Assembly: GCA_965216945.1 (NCBI GenBank)
Contig: CBDCGU010000003.1
Span: forward strand, 744,001 to 808,000
Direction of reading: 5' to 3'
Source: DATHZQ01 sp965216945
GTDB taxonomy: Bacteria; Actinomycetota; Acidimicrobiia; Spongiisociales; UBA5794
Length of the DNA: 64,000 bases
Part shown: piece after piece, positions 26,701 to 33,476 of the stretch
Position numbering within the stretch: position 1 is the first letter of the stretch
Layout of the letters: every line of letters starts with the position of its first letter
Program-made: the position numbers and the translations under genes
Notes under the pieces: generated by a model
The model's input: only the letters and a program-made list of their open reading frames with translations
Told to the model about the DNA's origin: nothing
Database searches by the model: none

Positions 26701-27108
26701 CTCCTCGCCCTCCCGCACCTCGATCGGGCCCACCCGGGTCGGGCTGACACGCTGGATCGCCGCCCGAACGGAGGCAACGACGACGAGGCTGCGCTCGTTG
26801 TGCGCCAACCGATGCCTTGCATGGCACCGGGCAGCCATCGTCGACACGTTCGGTGAGATGTGCTCGAAGGGGAGGGTGCCCCACGCGGGAAGCAGCAGCG
26901 CATGCTGCGTGAACAACGTCAGATCGTCGACCAGCTCCTCGGCGTCCCGTTCCGACGGAACGATGGCCAGCACGGCGCCGTCCGTGTCGCGGGCCATGCC
27001 GGCGAGCGCAAGCGCACGCAGGCCGGGGGGGATGGCGGTGCGGCTCGAAACCTCGGGCGTGCGAGCTGCCGGCCATGCGTCGACGAGCAGGGAGAGGGGT
27101 GGGGTCAC
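23746..27108 (-). CDS. mfd: Transcription-repair coupling factor Mfd
   Basis: This 1120-residue DNA translocase frees RNA polymerase stalled at lesions and recruits UvrA. The N-terminal UvrB-like region includes WGTLPFEHISP and RGGIVDLFPAQG. The CarD-like RNA-polymerase-interaction domain (GDFVVHHHHGIGRFEG) starts near residue 460. Helicase motif I is GDVGFGKTE near 612 and motif II is DEEQRFG near 710. TATPIPRTLEMAL and IIESGLDLPQVNTLIVERAERLGLAQLYQLRGRVGR follow, then a C-terminal D7 domain. GTG 27108 gives the expected start; the frame continues upstream without similarity. It begins the mfd-foldase-mazG run. Confidence 0.97.
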   Translation of the reverse strand: MTPPLSLLVDAWPAARTPEVSSRTAIPPGLRALALAGMARDTDGAVLAIVPSERDAEELVDDLTLFTQHALLLPAWGTLPFEHISPNVSTMAARCHARHRLAHNERSLVVVASVRAAIQRVSPTRVGPIEVREGEERDFDGLLAELGECGYSRTDRVEARGEYAVRGGIVDLFPAQGVTPVRIEFWGDEVAEMRAFATSTQRSTDPVGSVAAYPARELVPDTDLQADAARLAAEEPWAAATWDRIEHGISFPGLESWLPWLAPERTVLDEAPHARLVVFDPVQSLARSAELVQEEEDLAAALADTWGHGAPEAGSHPLLYLSLDDALAGMEHVEAPPAPTGPGDDAMVVRGLDAVPGDAESVGSAIARWRSKDVSIVIAMDGDAAASRVSRLLGEAGTVVPRLDTLDVVQPAVLPTGIHRGFVADWLGVGVVGEQEVAGRRRAHRRPGQRRTAPTGDAYRDLQPGDFVVHHHHGIGRFEGLVHREIAGVERDYLLVAYHGEDRLYVPTDQLAAIRRYTGGETPRLSRMGGSDWATTRGKVRKAIAVVAEQVVDLHRQRARATGHAFAGDTPWQREFEAAFPFEETADQLTAITDVKQDMESADPMDRLIFGDVGFGKTEVALRAAFKAVQGGTQVAMLVPTTLLAQQHFATFQDRLAPYPMRVEMLSRFLTSAQQRSVINGLAAGQVDIVIGTHRLLSEDIDFERLGLLIVDEEQRFGVGAKDKLKRIRTSVDVLTLTATPIPRTLEMALTGIREVSSIRTPPEDRHPILTYVGPYDSQAVSAAIRREMLREGQVFYVHNRIQSIDHAVERLRRLVPDARYAVAHGRMSEGQLEQVMFEFWNREHDVLVATTIIESGLDLPQVNTLIVERAERLGLAQLYQLRGRVGRSNQRAYAYLFHPPEERLSEDAYRRLEAIGEFADLGSGFDLAMRDLEIRGAGSILSETQAGHIAAVGFDLYVELMAEAVSELKGEPMDREEPPEVRIDVPVDAHLPEEYVPGADQRLEAYRRLAATTTPEQVEDVAAEWRDRFGEFPPAAEALVEVARLRVEAIRIGLSEVVKVRNEVRLAPVALKASQEVRLRRLSPRAVMRGDVLFVPAPSHDPVPALSEFLRTMWPPDQE

Positions 27109-27172
27109 GAAGCCGGATCGTACCGGACGCCGTCGCGCTGGAATCCATGGGGCTTCCGCACCGCGCGGGGCG

Positions 27173-27742
27173 TCAACAGCCGAAGAACCAGGCCTGGACG
27201 AGACCGAGCATCTCATGGCCGACACGTTCGGCGTGCGCCCAGAAGCCCAACTGGTGACCTGCGGCCGCCGCTTGCACTTCGGCGTCGGTGCACCTCTCGT
27301 CGAGCAGTCGTGCCCTGCGTACGTGATAGTCCGTCGAGACGATGACAATCTGCCGCCAGCCCCGGTCGCTCGCCAGGTCGCCGATCTCTTGCGCCTCACC
27401 GATCGTGGTCACCGGTTCCGGAGCAGGGCATATCACCTCGTACGGCTCGGTACGACCACACATGGAGTCGGTGTCCGGGTAATCACCCGTGCCGAGGTAC
27501 ATGACGACCAGCGTCGGGGCAGCACCACCGTCCATGAGCTCGACCGCGGTCTCCAGCCGCTCACCACGCCCACCGGCATGAACGATGACCGCATCTCCGG
27601 TTGGTGCGTCGTCGGCGGGCACCACCAAGACCAACGCCAGCAGCACTGCCGTGGCAACGCCTCCCACGAGACCGGCGAAGGCCACGATGCGCGGCCACCG
27701 GCGCCGCGGCTTCACCGTCGCTCGATCGTCGCCGCTGATCAA
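27173..27742 (-). CDS. YdcF/ElyC-like (DUF218) membrane-anchored protein
   Basis: This 189-residue protein starts with a basic tail and one transmembrane helix (residues about 18-42). A DUF218 domain follows: DAVIVHAGGRGERLETAVELMDGG, then GEAQEIGDLASDRGWRQIVIVSTDYHVRRARLL. Members of this family (YdcF, SanA, ElyC) affect envelope integrity, but their reaction is unknown. Its start overlaps the stop of the MmcQ-like gene (ATGA at 27739-27742), so it belongs to the pgsA-led operon. Confidence 0.8.
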   Translation of the reverse strand: MISGDDRATVKPRRRWPRIVAFAGLVGGVATAVLLALVLVVPADDAPTGDAVIVHAGGRGERLETAVELMDGGAAPTLVVMYLGTGDYPDTDSMCGRTEPYEVICPAPEPVTTIGEAQEIGDLASDRGWRQIVIVSTDYHVRRARLLDERCTDAEVQAAAAGHQLGFWAHAERVGHEMLGLVQAWFFGC

Positions 27743-28116
27743 TTCTCCAGCTCGGCAATCAGCCGCTTCGGTGCGATCTCCCGGTAGCTGTCGTCGACGA
27801 GCTCGGCAATCTCATCCCAGTCGGTCGAGCTGTCGACAACCACTCCGATCCATCCCTTGCTCCCGACGTATCTGGGCATGAAGAACGGGTGACCGGTCGC
27901 CAGCAGAGAACGCTGCTCGCCGGCGGCGACCTTCATCGCCATCGTCACCAGAGTGTCGTCATCCTCCGACAGGCCAGCACTCGCAAAGATCTTGTTGCGC
28001 ACTCGGAAAGTGGGGTGGCCCCATGTCGTCTGCTCCTCGGCTTCGGGGTACGCCAGGCAGATCGCACGTATCGCCGCCAGTACGTCGGCGGGCAGCTTCT
28101 CCTCGGCTGCCGTCAC
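27739..28116 (-). CDS. MmcQ/YjbR family DNA-binding-like protein
   Basis: This 125-residue protein is a YjbR/MmcQ (DUF419) member. AICLAYPEAEEQTTWGHPTFRVRNKIFAS is the family signature, followed by RYVGSKGWIGVVVD and LVDDSYREIAPKRL. The fold is a CyaY/double-wing-like alpha-beta domain. DNA binding is presumed for the family but not proven. It overlaps the genes on both sides by 4 nt. Confidence 0.85.
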   Translation of the reverse strand: MTAAEEKLPADVLAAIRAICLAYPEAEEQTTWGHPTFRVRNKIFASAGLSEDDDTLVTMAMKVAAGEQRSLLATGHPFFMPRYVGSKGWIGVVVDSSTDWDEIAELVDDSYREIAPKRLIAELEN

Positions 28117-28595
28117 GCAACGACCGTCTGTAGCCGGCGCGTCGCCACGTCGTAGACCAAGCCACGCACGCGATCCCTGAAAGCCAGCTCGGGAGTGGAG
28201 CGCAGCAGCTCGACGGCGCTCTGCAACTCGCCTTCGAGGTCGCTGAACCCCCCGAACTCGAATCCGAGCCTGCGCCCGGTCTCCGCCCGCAGCCGTGCAG
28301 CCAGGGCCTTGGCGTCGTACTGGAACAGGCCACAGTCCGTATGCATCACGACGTCGACGGCCTTGGTCTGCAGCTCGTGCTGGGACAGCACCAAAGAACG
28401 CAGCACGTCGTTCGTGATGAGCCCGCCCGCATTGCGGATCACGTGAGCGTCGCCCGGTTGCAGACCGAGGGCCGGCAGCGGATCGACCCGTGCGTCCATA
28501 CAGGTGACGACCGCGAGCTGTCGTTGTGGGATACGACCTTCGCCGCCGGACAGAACGGCCCGCGCCTGCTTGACGAGGTCCCGGCTACTGGTCAT
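28113..28595 (-). CDS. Beta-class carbonic anhydrase-like protein
   Basis: This 160-residue protein has the zinc site of the beta carbonic anhydrases. Cys and the Asp-Arg dyad lie in VTCMDARVD, and His and Cys in MHTDCGL. IRNAGGLITNDVLRSLVLSQHEL is also typical. It would interconvert CO2 and bicarbonate. It is on the short side, as in the actinobacterial plant-type short members. ATG 28595 overlaps the pgsA stop codon; a longer frame running into pgsA is not used. Confidence 0.88.
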   Translation of the reverse strand: MTSSRDLVKQARAVLSGGEGRIPQRQLAVVTCMDARVDPLPALGLQPGDAHVIRNAGGLITNDVLRSLVLSQHELQTKAVDVVMHTDCGLFQYDAKALAARLRAETGRRLGFEFGGFSDLEGELQSAVELLRSTPELAFRDRVRGLVYDVATRRLQTVVA

Positions 28596-29161
28596 GTGAT
28601 CGGCTCCGAACGAGCCGGTCGGGAGCGCAGCGCACTGCCAAACCGGGAGAAGTAGTCCCAGGCCGAGATGATCGTGACGGCGACGGCAACGAGCATGAGC
28701 CACTCGTCGAGGAAGAACGGGCCCCAGGTCTCAGACAGGCGGAGCATCGCCGCCCCGATCGTCACGAACTGCACGAGAGCCTTCCACTTGCCCCACATGC
28801 TCGGTGGGACGTTGGAGCGATCCTCGAGTGCGGCAACACCCCGGAGCCCCATGACGGCCAGCTCGCGCCCGATGATGATGAACGCCGCCCACGACCACGC
28901 TCTCCCAACTTCGATCAACACCAGCAGGCTACCCGTGACCAGCATCTTGTCGGCCACCGAATCGAGGAATGCCCCGAGCGTGGTGGTGATCTCCCAGCGC
29001 CGGGCCAGATAGCCGTCGGCGAAATCGGTGAGGGCCGCAATGATGAACACCACCGCCGCCCAGCCAAAGGCATGCTCGATCTGATCGGACAGCAGCACCA
29101 GCGCCATCACGACGGGCGTGAGACCGATGCGAATGTACGCAAGGAGGTTCGGGACGTTCAC
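28592..29161 (-). CDS. pgsA: CDP-diacylglycerol-glycerol-3-phosphate 3-phosphatidyltransferase
   Basis: This 189-residue integral membrane enzyme has the CDP-alcohol phosphotransferase signature DGYLARRWEITTTLGAFLD followed by SVAD, matching DG-x2-AR-x8-G-x3-D-x3-D. It makes phosphatidylglycerophosphate, the first committed step to phosphatidylglycerol and cardiolipin. Several hydrophobic helices flank the motif. Upstream, towards glpK, lies the hairpin array at 29190-29412. Glycerol kinase as upstream neighbour would supply its glycerol-3-phosphate, though separate transcription is likely. A family member using inositol is less likely, since the N-terminus (MNVPNLLAYIRIGLTPVVM) is PgsA-like. 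Confidence 0.9.
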   Translation of the reverse strand: MNVPNLLAYIRIGLTPVVMALVLLSDQIEHAFGWAAVVFIIAALTDFADGYLARRWEITTTLGAFLDSVADKMLVTGSLLVLIEVGRAWSWAAFIIIGRELAVMGLRGVAALEDRSNVPPSMWGKWKALVQFVTIGAAMLRLSETWGPFFLDEWLMLVAVAVTIISAWDYFSRFGSALRSRPARSEPIT

Positions 29162-29189
29162 AAGTCGATGGTAAGCGATCCCCTACGTG

Positions 29190-29412
29190 TTTCGATCGAG
29201 GCAAGCCTCGATCGAAAGCGGCGAGCGAAGCGAAGCCGCCCAGGAGGGGGTTGTTGGAAGGGGGAAGCTCCGCGCCTCCCCCTTCAACCTCCGTTCGGTG
29301 GCTCCGCCACCGAACGGGGCAACAAACGCCGGCCCGAAGGGCCGACCCATGAACTCGACCCCGAGCGAATGCTCGGGGTCGAAACAACTCGCCCGAAGCC
29401 TGCTTCGGGCGA
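29190..29412. repeat. Array of seven consecutive hairpins between glpK and pgsA
   Basis: Seven inverted repeats fill almost all of the 255-bp gap. They are 29190-29217 (13-bp stem), 29218-29239 (5 bp), 29243-29292 (9-bp core GAAGGGGGA/TCCCCCTTC with outer GGAGG/CCTCC), 29291-29317 (12 bp), 29330-29344 (6 bp), 29355-29382 (12 bp, GAAT loop) and 29389-29412 (11 bp). The arms share no sequence with each other. Part may terminate glpK transcription, but a single hairpin would suffice. Confidence 0.85.
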
Positions 29413-29416
29413 AACC

Positions 29417-30892
29417 TCACGTGACCCAGTCGAAGCTCTTCGTCACGGCTTTTTTCCATCCGGCGTAGCAACGGTCGCGCTCCGCCTCGGCCATCGCGGG
29501 GCGGTAGCGATGGGCTTCCGCCCAATGCGAGCGCACGTCGTCGATGCTGGACCAGAAGCCGGTGGCAAGACCCGCGGCGTATGCGGCTCCGAGGACGGTG
29601 GTCTCGATGACCTCGGGGATCACCACGTCGACACCGAGGATGTCGGCCTGGAATTGCATCAGGAGCTCGTTGACCACCATGCCGCCGTCGACCCGCAGTT
29701 CGCCCATCTCGACGCCTGAGTCGGCTTCCATGGCCTCCAGCACGTCGCGGGTCTGATACGCCGTGGCCTCGAGCACCGCCCGGCCAAAATGGCCGCGATT
29801 GGAATGTCCGGTGAGCCCGGTGAAGACGCCGCGAGCGTCTGATCGCCAGTAAGGGGCGAAGAGCCCGGCAAAGGCCGGAACGAAGTACACATCGCCGTTG
29901 TCGGGCACGCTCCTGGCCAAACCCTCGACCTCGGGGGCGCTGCCGATGAGCCCGAGGTTGTCCCGCAGCCACTGGACACCGGAGCCGGCGATCGCCACAG
30001 ATCCTTCCAGGGCGTAGCGCGGCTTTCCATCGCCGACCTGATACGCCACCGTCGTCAACAGTCCGTTCTCGGAATGGACGATGCGAGTGCCGGTGCCCAG
30101 CAGCATGAAACAGCCGGTGCCATAGGTGTTCTTGGCATCGCCGGCGCCGAAGCAGGCTTGGCCGAACATCGCGCTCTGCTGATCGCCGAGGATGCCCGCC
30201 ACCTGAACACCGTCCAGCACACCTCCGGCCCGGGCGATCGGTCCTACGGACGGCACGATCTCCGGGAGCATGGCCGCGGGCACACCAATGGCGTCGAGCA
30301 GGGCGGGATCCCAGTCGAGGGTCTCGAGGTCCATGAGGAGCGTGCGACTTGCGTTGGTGACATCGGTGACATGCCGTCCCGTCAACTTCCAGACGACGTA
30401 ACTGTCCATGGTTCCGAACAGCACTTCACCAGCCTCGGCTTGGTCGCGTAGACCGTGGTGCTCGTCCAAGAGCCAGCGGATCTTGGGCCCGGCGAAATAC
30501 GTGGCAAGCGGGAGTCCGGTCGTGCGCTGGAAACGCGCCGGCCCCTCGTCGCCGCCGAGTTCCCGGCAGAGCGCGTCGGTGCGGGTGTCCTGCCACACGA
30601 TGGCGTTGGCGACCGGTGTGCCGGTCGCCGCTTCCCACAGGATGGCGGTCTCACGCTGGTTGGTGATGCCGATCGCTTGGAGATCGGCCGGTGAGATCCC
30701 CGCCGCCTCGAGTGTCTCCTCGACGACCAGTTGGGTGTTGGCCCAGATCTCGACGCCGTCGTGCTCCACCCATCCGGGTCGGGGATAGATCTGCTCGTGC
30801 TCACGCTGTGACATGGCAACAAAGGATCCGGTGCGATCCACGACGACGAAGCGGGTGCTCGTCGTGCCCTGATCGATAGCGCCGATGTACAT
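29417..30892 (-). CDS. glpK: Glycerol kinase
   Basis: This 491-residue FGGY-family kinase phosphorylates glycerol to glycerol-3-phosphate. The N-terminal phosphate loop is IDQGTTSTRFVVVD. NQRETAILWE, the substrate-binding WQDTRTDALC and the second phosphate loop NTYGTGCFMLLGTG follow, then the C-terminal LRVDGGMVVNELLMQFQADILG. Length and motif order are standard. No glpF or glpD is adjacent. Its product feeds the phospholipid enzyme pgsA downstream or glycolysis. About 120 bp separate it from pth upstream, leaving room for its own promoter. Confidence 0.97.
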   Translation of the reverse strand: MYIGAIDQGTTSTRFVVVDRTGSFVAMSQREHEQIYPRPGWVEHDGVEIWANTQLVVEETLEAAGISPADLQAIGITNQRETAILWEAATGTPVANAIVWQDTRTDALCRELGGDEGPARFQRTTGLPLATYFAGPKIRWLLDEHHGLRDQAEAGEVLFGTMDSYVVWKLTGRHVTDVTNASRTLLMDLETLDWDPALLDAIGVPAAMLPEIVPSVGPIARAGGVLDGVQVAGILGDQQSAMFGQACFGAGDAKNTYGTGCFMLLGTGTRIVHSENGLLTTVAYQVGDGKPRYALEGSVAIAGSGVQWLRDNLGLIGSAPEVEGLARSVPDNGDVYFVPAFAGLFAPYWRSDARGVFTGLTGHSNRGHFGRAVLEATAYQTRDVLEAMEADSGVEMGELRVDGGMVVNELLMQFQADILGVDVVIPEVIETTVLGAAYAAGLATGFWSSIDDVRSHWAEAHRYRPAMAEAERDRCYAGWKKAVTKSFDWVT

Positions 30893-31013
30893 GCCATGCC
30901 CTCCAGCGACGTCGTCAACTCGGGCGGAGACTACTTCCAGGGTTCACCCGCCATGTCTCGGGCACGGATGGCCGCACCCGGCCGAGTGTGGTGGCGCGAC
31001 ACGTGAGGCTGGT

Positions 31014-31601
31014 TCAGGTGTTGAGCTCGCCCGCACGCTGGCGAGCGGCGTCGCCCCCTTGGGAGACGAACACCTCCGCAACCTCCGCACCGAGCTGAAC
31101 GGTCAAGTCGATCTCGGGACGCTCCTCTGCGGTGAACTGTCGGAGCACGAAGTCGGCGGGATCCTGGCGCCCGGGGGGACGGCCGACACCGCATTTCAGC
31201 CGCCAGAACTCCTTTGAACCGAGCGCCCGAATGATCGAACTGACCCCGTTGTTTCCACCGGCGCTGCGATCCGCCTGAACTCGGAGCTTGGCGAACGGAA
31301 GGTCGATGTCGTCGTGAACGACGAGGAGTCGATCGGCTGGAGTGCGAAAGTAGCGGACCAGCGGGGCCACCGCCTGGCCCGACTCGTTCATGAAGGTCCG
31401 AGGGATGGCAAGGACGGCACGTTCTCCCGCTATGTGCAACTCGGCGATCTCAGCCCGGATGAAGCGCGGCGCCTTCTTGAACGCGCCACCGGTTCGTTCG
31501 GCCAGCGCACCGACGATCTCGGCCCCGAGGTTGTGGCGGGTGTGCTCGTAGCGGGGGCCCGGATTCCGCAGCCCGACGATGAGCGGAACGGAGCGCTTCA
31601 G
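31014..31601 (-). CDS. pth: Peptidyl-tRNA hydrolase, apparent CTG start
   Basis: This 195-residue enzyme releases tRNA from abandoned peptidyl-tRNA. The frame extends well beyond the first ATG or GTG: upstream codons read LIVGLRNPGPRYEHTRHNLG, with catalytic Asn and His, then RTFMNESG and HDDIDLPFAKLR. No ATG, GTG or TTG precedes this segment. CTG at 31601 overlaps the rplY stop as CTGA and would give MKRSVPLIVGL, exactly the expected N-terminus. The usual Gly before Asn-Pro-Gly is Arg here. Starting at the later ATG would delete the catalytic Asn and His. The rplY-pth pairing is common in actinobacteria. Confidence 0.85.
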   Translation of the reverse strand: MKRSVPLIVGLRNPGPRYEHTRHNLGAEIVGALAERTGGAFKKAPRFIRAEIAELHIAGERAVLAIPRTFMNESGQAVAPLVRYFRTPADRLLVVHDDIDLPFAKLRVQADRSAGGNNGVSSIIRALGSKEFWRLKCGVGRPPGRQDPADFVLRQFTAEERPEIDLTVQLGAEVAEVFVSQGGDAARQRAGELNT

Positions 31602-32266
31602 CTCTCGTCGCTCTCGTCGGCGGCTTCTTCTGCGGCAGCCGGGATGGGTTCGCCTTCCTCGTCGAACTCGATCGCCTCGGCTTCGGCAACCTCTTCCTCT
31701 TCGATGAGACGAGGAGCCAGCACGGTGACGAGCGGGCGATCGGGATCGTCGAGCAGGGTGACGCCCTCGGTCTCGGGCAGGTTCTCCACCTTGAGGGTGT
31801 CGCCGATGACGAGGTCGCTGATATCGAGCGGAATCGACGACGGGATCGCCGTCGGGAGCGCCTCGATCATCACACTGGTCGCAATGGTCTCCACGATGCC
31901 GGCCTCTTCGCGGACGCCGAGCGGCACCCCGATGTAGTCGATGGCGACCTCGGCTTCGATCGCCACGTCGAGTGAGACCTTGATGAGGTCGAGATGGGTG
32001 ATGTCGCCGCGCACCGGGTGGCGCTGGATCTCACGGGCGACCGCAAGAACGGGCTCTTCGCCGTCGACCTCGACCGACAGCACGGCATTGGAACCAGCCT
32101 CGGTGTGCAGCGCCGAGTAGAGCTCGCGGCCACTGACGGACACGGACATCGGCTCCAGCCCGCGGCCATAGACGATCGCAGGCACCTTGCCGGTGCGTCG
32201 CATCCGGCGAGCAGGACGGCTGCCCGACTCGACGCGGCGCTCGGCGCTCAGCGTCACCTGTTCCAT
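31598..32266 (-). CDS. rplY: 50S ribosomal protein L25 / general stress protein Ctc
   Basis: This 222-residue protein is the long, two-domain form of bL25. The 5S rRNA-binding N-domain (ERRVESGSRPARRMRRTGKVPAIVYGRG) is followed by the C-terminal beta domain (EAEVAIDYIGVPLGVREEAGIVE ... IPSSIPLDISDLVIGDTLKV). The last 40 residues are extremely acidic, as in other actinobacterial L25 proteins. It is co-transcribed with pth. Its 200-bp upstream gap holds no gene and should contain its promoter. Confidence 0.95.
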   Translation of the reverse strand: MEQVTLSAERRVESGSRPARRMRRTGKVPAIVYGRGLEPMSVSVSGRELYSALHTEAGSNAVLSVEVDGEEPVLAVAREIQRHPVRGDITHLDLIKVSLDVAIEAEVAIDYIGVPLGVREEAGIVETIATSVMIEALPTAIPSSIPLDISDLVIGDTLKVENLPETEGVTLLDDPDRPLVTVLAPRLIEEEEVAEAEAIEFDEEGEPIPAAAEEAADESDES

Positions 32267-32468
32267 GATCGACTCCTCGTGCTGCTCATTCGTGGTCGTG
32301 CACCCGCAGGTAGTTGGGATGCGTGACGGCGCGATCGTACCGATAGGCTGCGCCGGAGGGTCATATTATGCGCTTCCCGGCGCCGCAGAGCAAAGGCGGT
32401 GGTCCATCGTGGACGGGCGCAGCCTGCCCGAGCCGGGCACCCCCGGCGCGGGACATGAGAAGCCGGCG

Positions 32469-32720
32469 TCAGATCTCGCGGGCCCGAGCCGCATCATCGG
32501 CTGCCAGGTCCACCGTTGCGAGGATCTGGTGCACCCGAGCCGCTTCCTCGGCGGAGATGCGTCGAACGGCGAAGCCGCTGTGTGTGACCACCCAGTCGCC
32601 GACGCCGGTGTTGGGCGTCATCACCAGGTCGACGGTGCGGATCGCACCCCCGATCTGCACGGTCGCCGTCCGCCCTGTGGCGTCGATGGCCGTCACGAGA
32701 GCTGGTAGCGCGACACACAC
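32469..32720 (-). CDS. hypC: Hydrogenase maturation chaperone HypC
   Basis: This 83-residue HypC/HupF protein begins Met-Cys (MCVALPALV). The exposed Cys2 carries the Fe(CN)2CO precursor with HypD. The later VTHSGFAVRRI supplies the conserved His. It would deliver iron to the immature large subunit encoded upstream. It is the last gene of the hydrogenase operon, five nt after hypA. hypB, hypD, hypE and hypF are not in the window and must lie elsewhere if the enzyme is active. Confidence 0.9.
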   Translation of the reverse strand: MCVALPALVTAIDATGRTATVQIGGAIRTVDLVMTPNTGVGDWVVTHSGFAVRRISAEEAARVHQILATVDLAADDAARAREI

Positions 32721-32725
32721 CGCCG

Positions 32726-32986
32726 CTAATCCCCCACGTCGATGTACACCAGAGAGACGCCGAGAGCGTCAGGTGCGGTCGGGTCGTCGTCGATGACGAT
32801 GTCCAGGACGGCCGCCCGCGAGGTGCGGTGAGCCAGCACCCTCCAGTGGGTCCGCAACACGTCCGGATCGACCCCGGCGAGCGCACCGACGCGGAGCCCG
32901 ATTCGCTCGGCCGCGGCGACTCCCGCCTCGTCCACGACCGACTCGGCGTGCGCCACCAGCGACTGGACGATGCCGGACTCATGCAT
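32726..32986 (-). CDS. hypA: HypA-like nickel chaperone lacking the zinc domain
   Basis: This 86-residue protein keeps the HypA nickel-binding start MHE and the family core (IVQSLVAHAESVV, IGLRVGALAGVDPDVLRTHW). It then passes from AVLDIVIDDD straight to DALGVSLVYIDVGD, the last strand. HypA proteins usually have about 113-118 residues with two CxxC pairs between these segments; all four cysteines and about 28 residues are missing. ATG 32986 overlaps the protease stop by 8 nt. It may still pass nickel using the N-terminal site, but zinc-dependent structure is absent. Confidence 0.8.
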   Translation of the reverse strand: MHESGIVQSLVAHAESVVDEAGVAAAERIGLRVGALAGVDPDVLRTHWRVLAHRTSRAAVLDIVIDDDPTAPDALGVSLVYIDVGD

Positions 32987-33476
32987 GCGAGATGCCCTCG
33001 TGATGCGGACTCGTGTGATCGGCGACGAGCTTGCGCACCCTGGCAACGACGACATCCACAGCAGCCGCGACCGCGGGCGTCAGCTCGGGTTTGCCTCGAG
33101 TCATGTCGGCAGCTTCGACGCCGATCACAACGATCCGACCCGGCATCCGATGCAACACGGTGCCGAGCTCGATGACCTGAGCGACGCCGAACAGATGCGT
33201 CGACAGCCTGCGGAACATGGCCGGCAACGGCCCATCGACCACCAACTCGTGGACGGTGCCGGCCTCGCTGCCCGACACCACGGCGTCGATGACAATCGCC
33301 AGCTCGGCGTGCTCCCACGCATCGATCAGACTCGAGGGGTCGTCCAGGCCCTCGAGCACCCGGACGGAGCTTGGAAGGGCCGGCGTGAGCCGCGAGGCGA
33401 CGACGGGTCCAACGCCGTCGTCGCCTCGGTAGAGGTTGCCGATCCCGGCAACGACGATGGCAGCTGGAGCGGTCAC
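32979..33476 (-). CDS. Hydrogenase maturation protease (HyaD/HycI family)
   Basis: This 165-residue endopeptidase trims the C-terminus of the [NiFe] large subunit after nickel insertion. The start GIGNLYRGDDGVGPVVA carries the first nickel-sensing acid (Asp here, usually Glu). IVIDAVVSG carries the second Asp, and THLFGVAQVIELG the His. GTG 33476 overlaps the large-subunit stop (GTGA). Its target next door ends DPCISCATH plus a short tail, a suitable cleavage site. Confidence 0.88.
   Translation of the reverse strand: MTAPAAIVVAGIGNLYRGDDGVGPVVASRLTPALPSSVRVLEGLDDPSSLIDAWEHAELAIVIDAVVSGSEAGTVHELVVDGPLPAMFRRLSTHLFGVAQVIELGTVLHRMPGRIVVIGVEAADMTRGKPELTPAVAAAVDVVVARVRKLVADHTSPHHEGISHA

Noticed and set aside
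29190..29412. CRISPR-like array
   Set aside because: The hairpins have no common repeat sequence and no regular spacer length.
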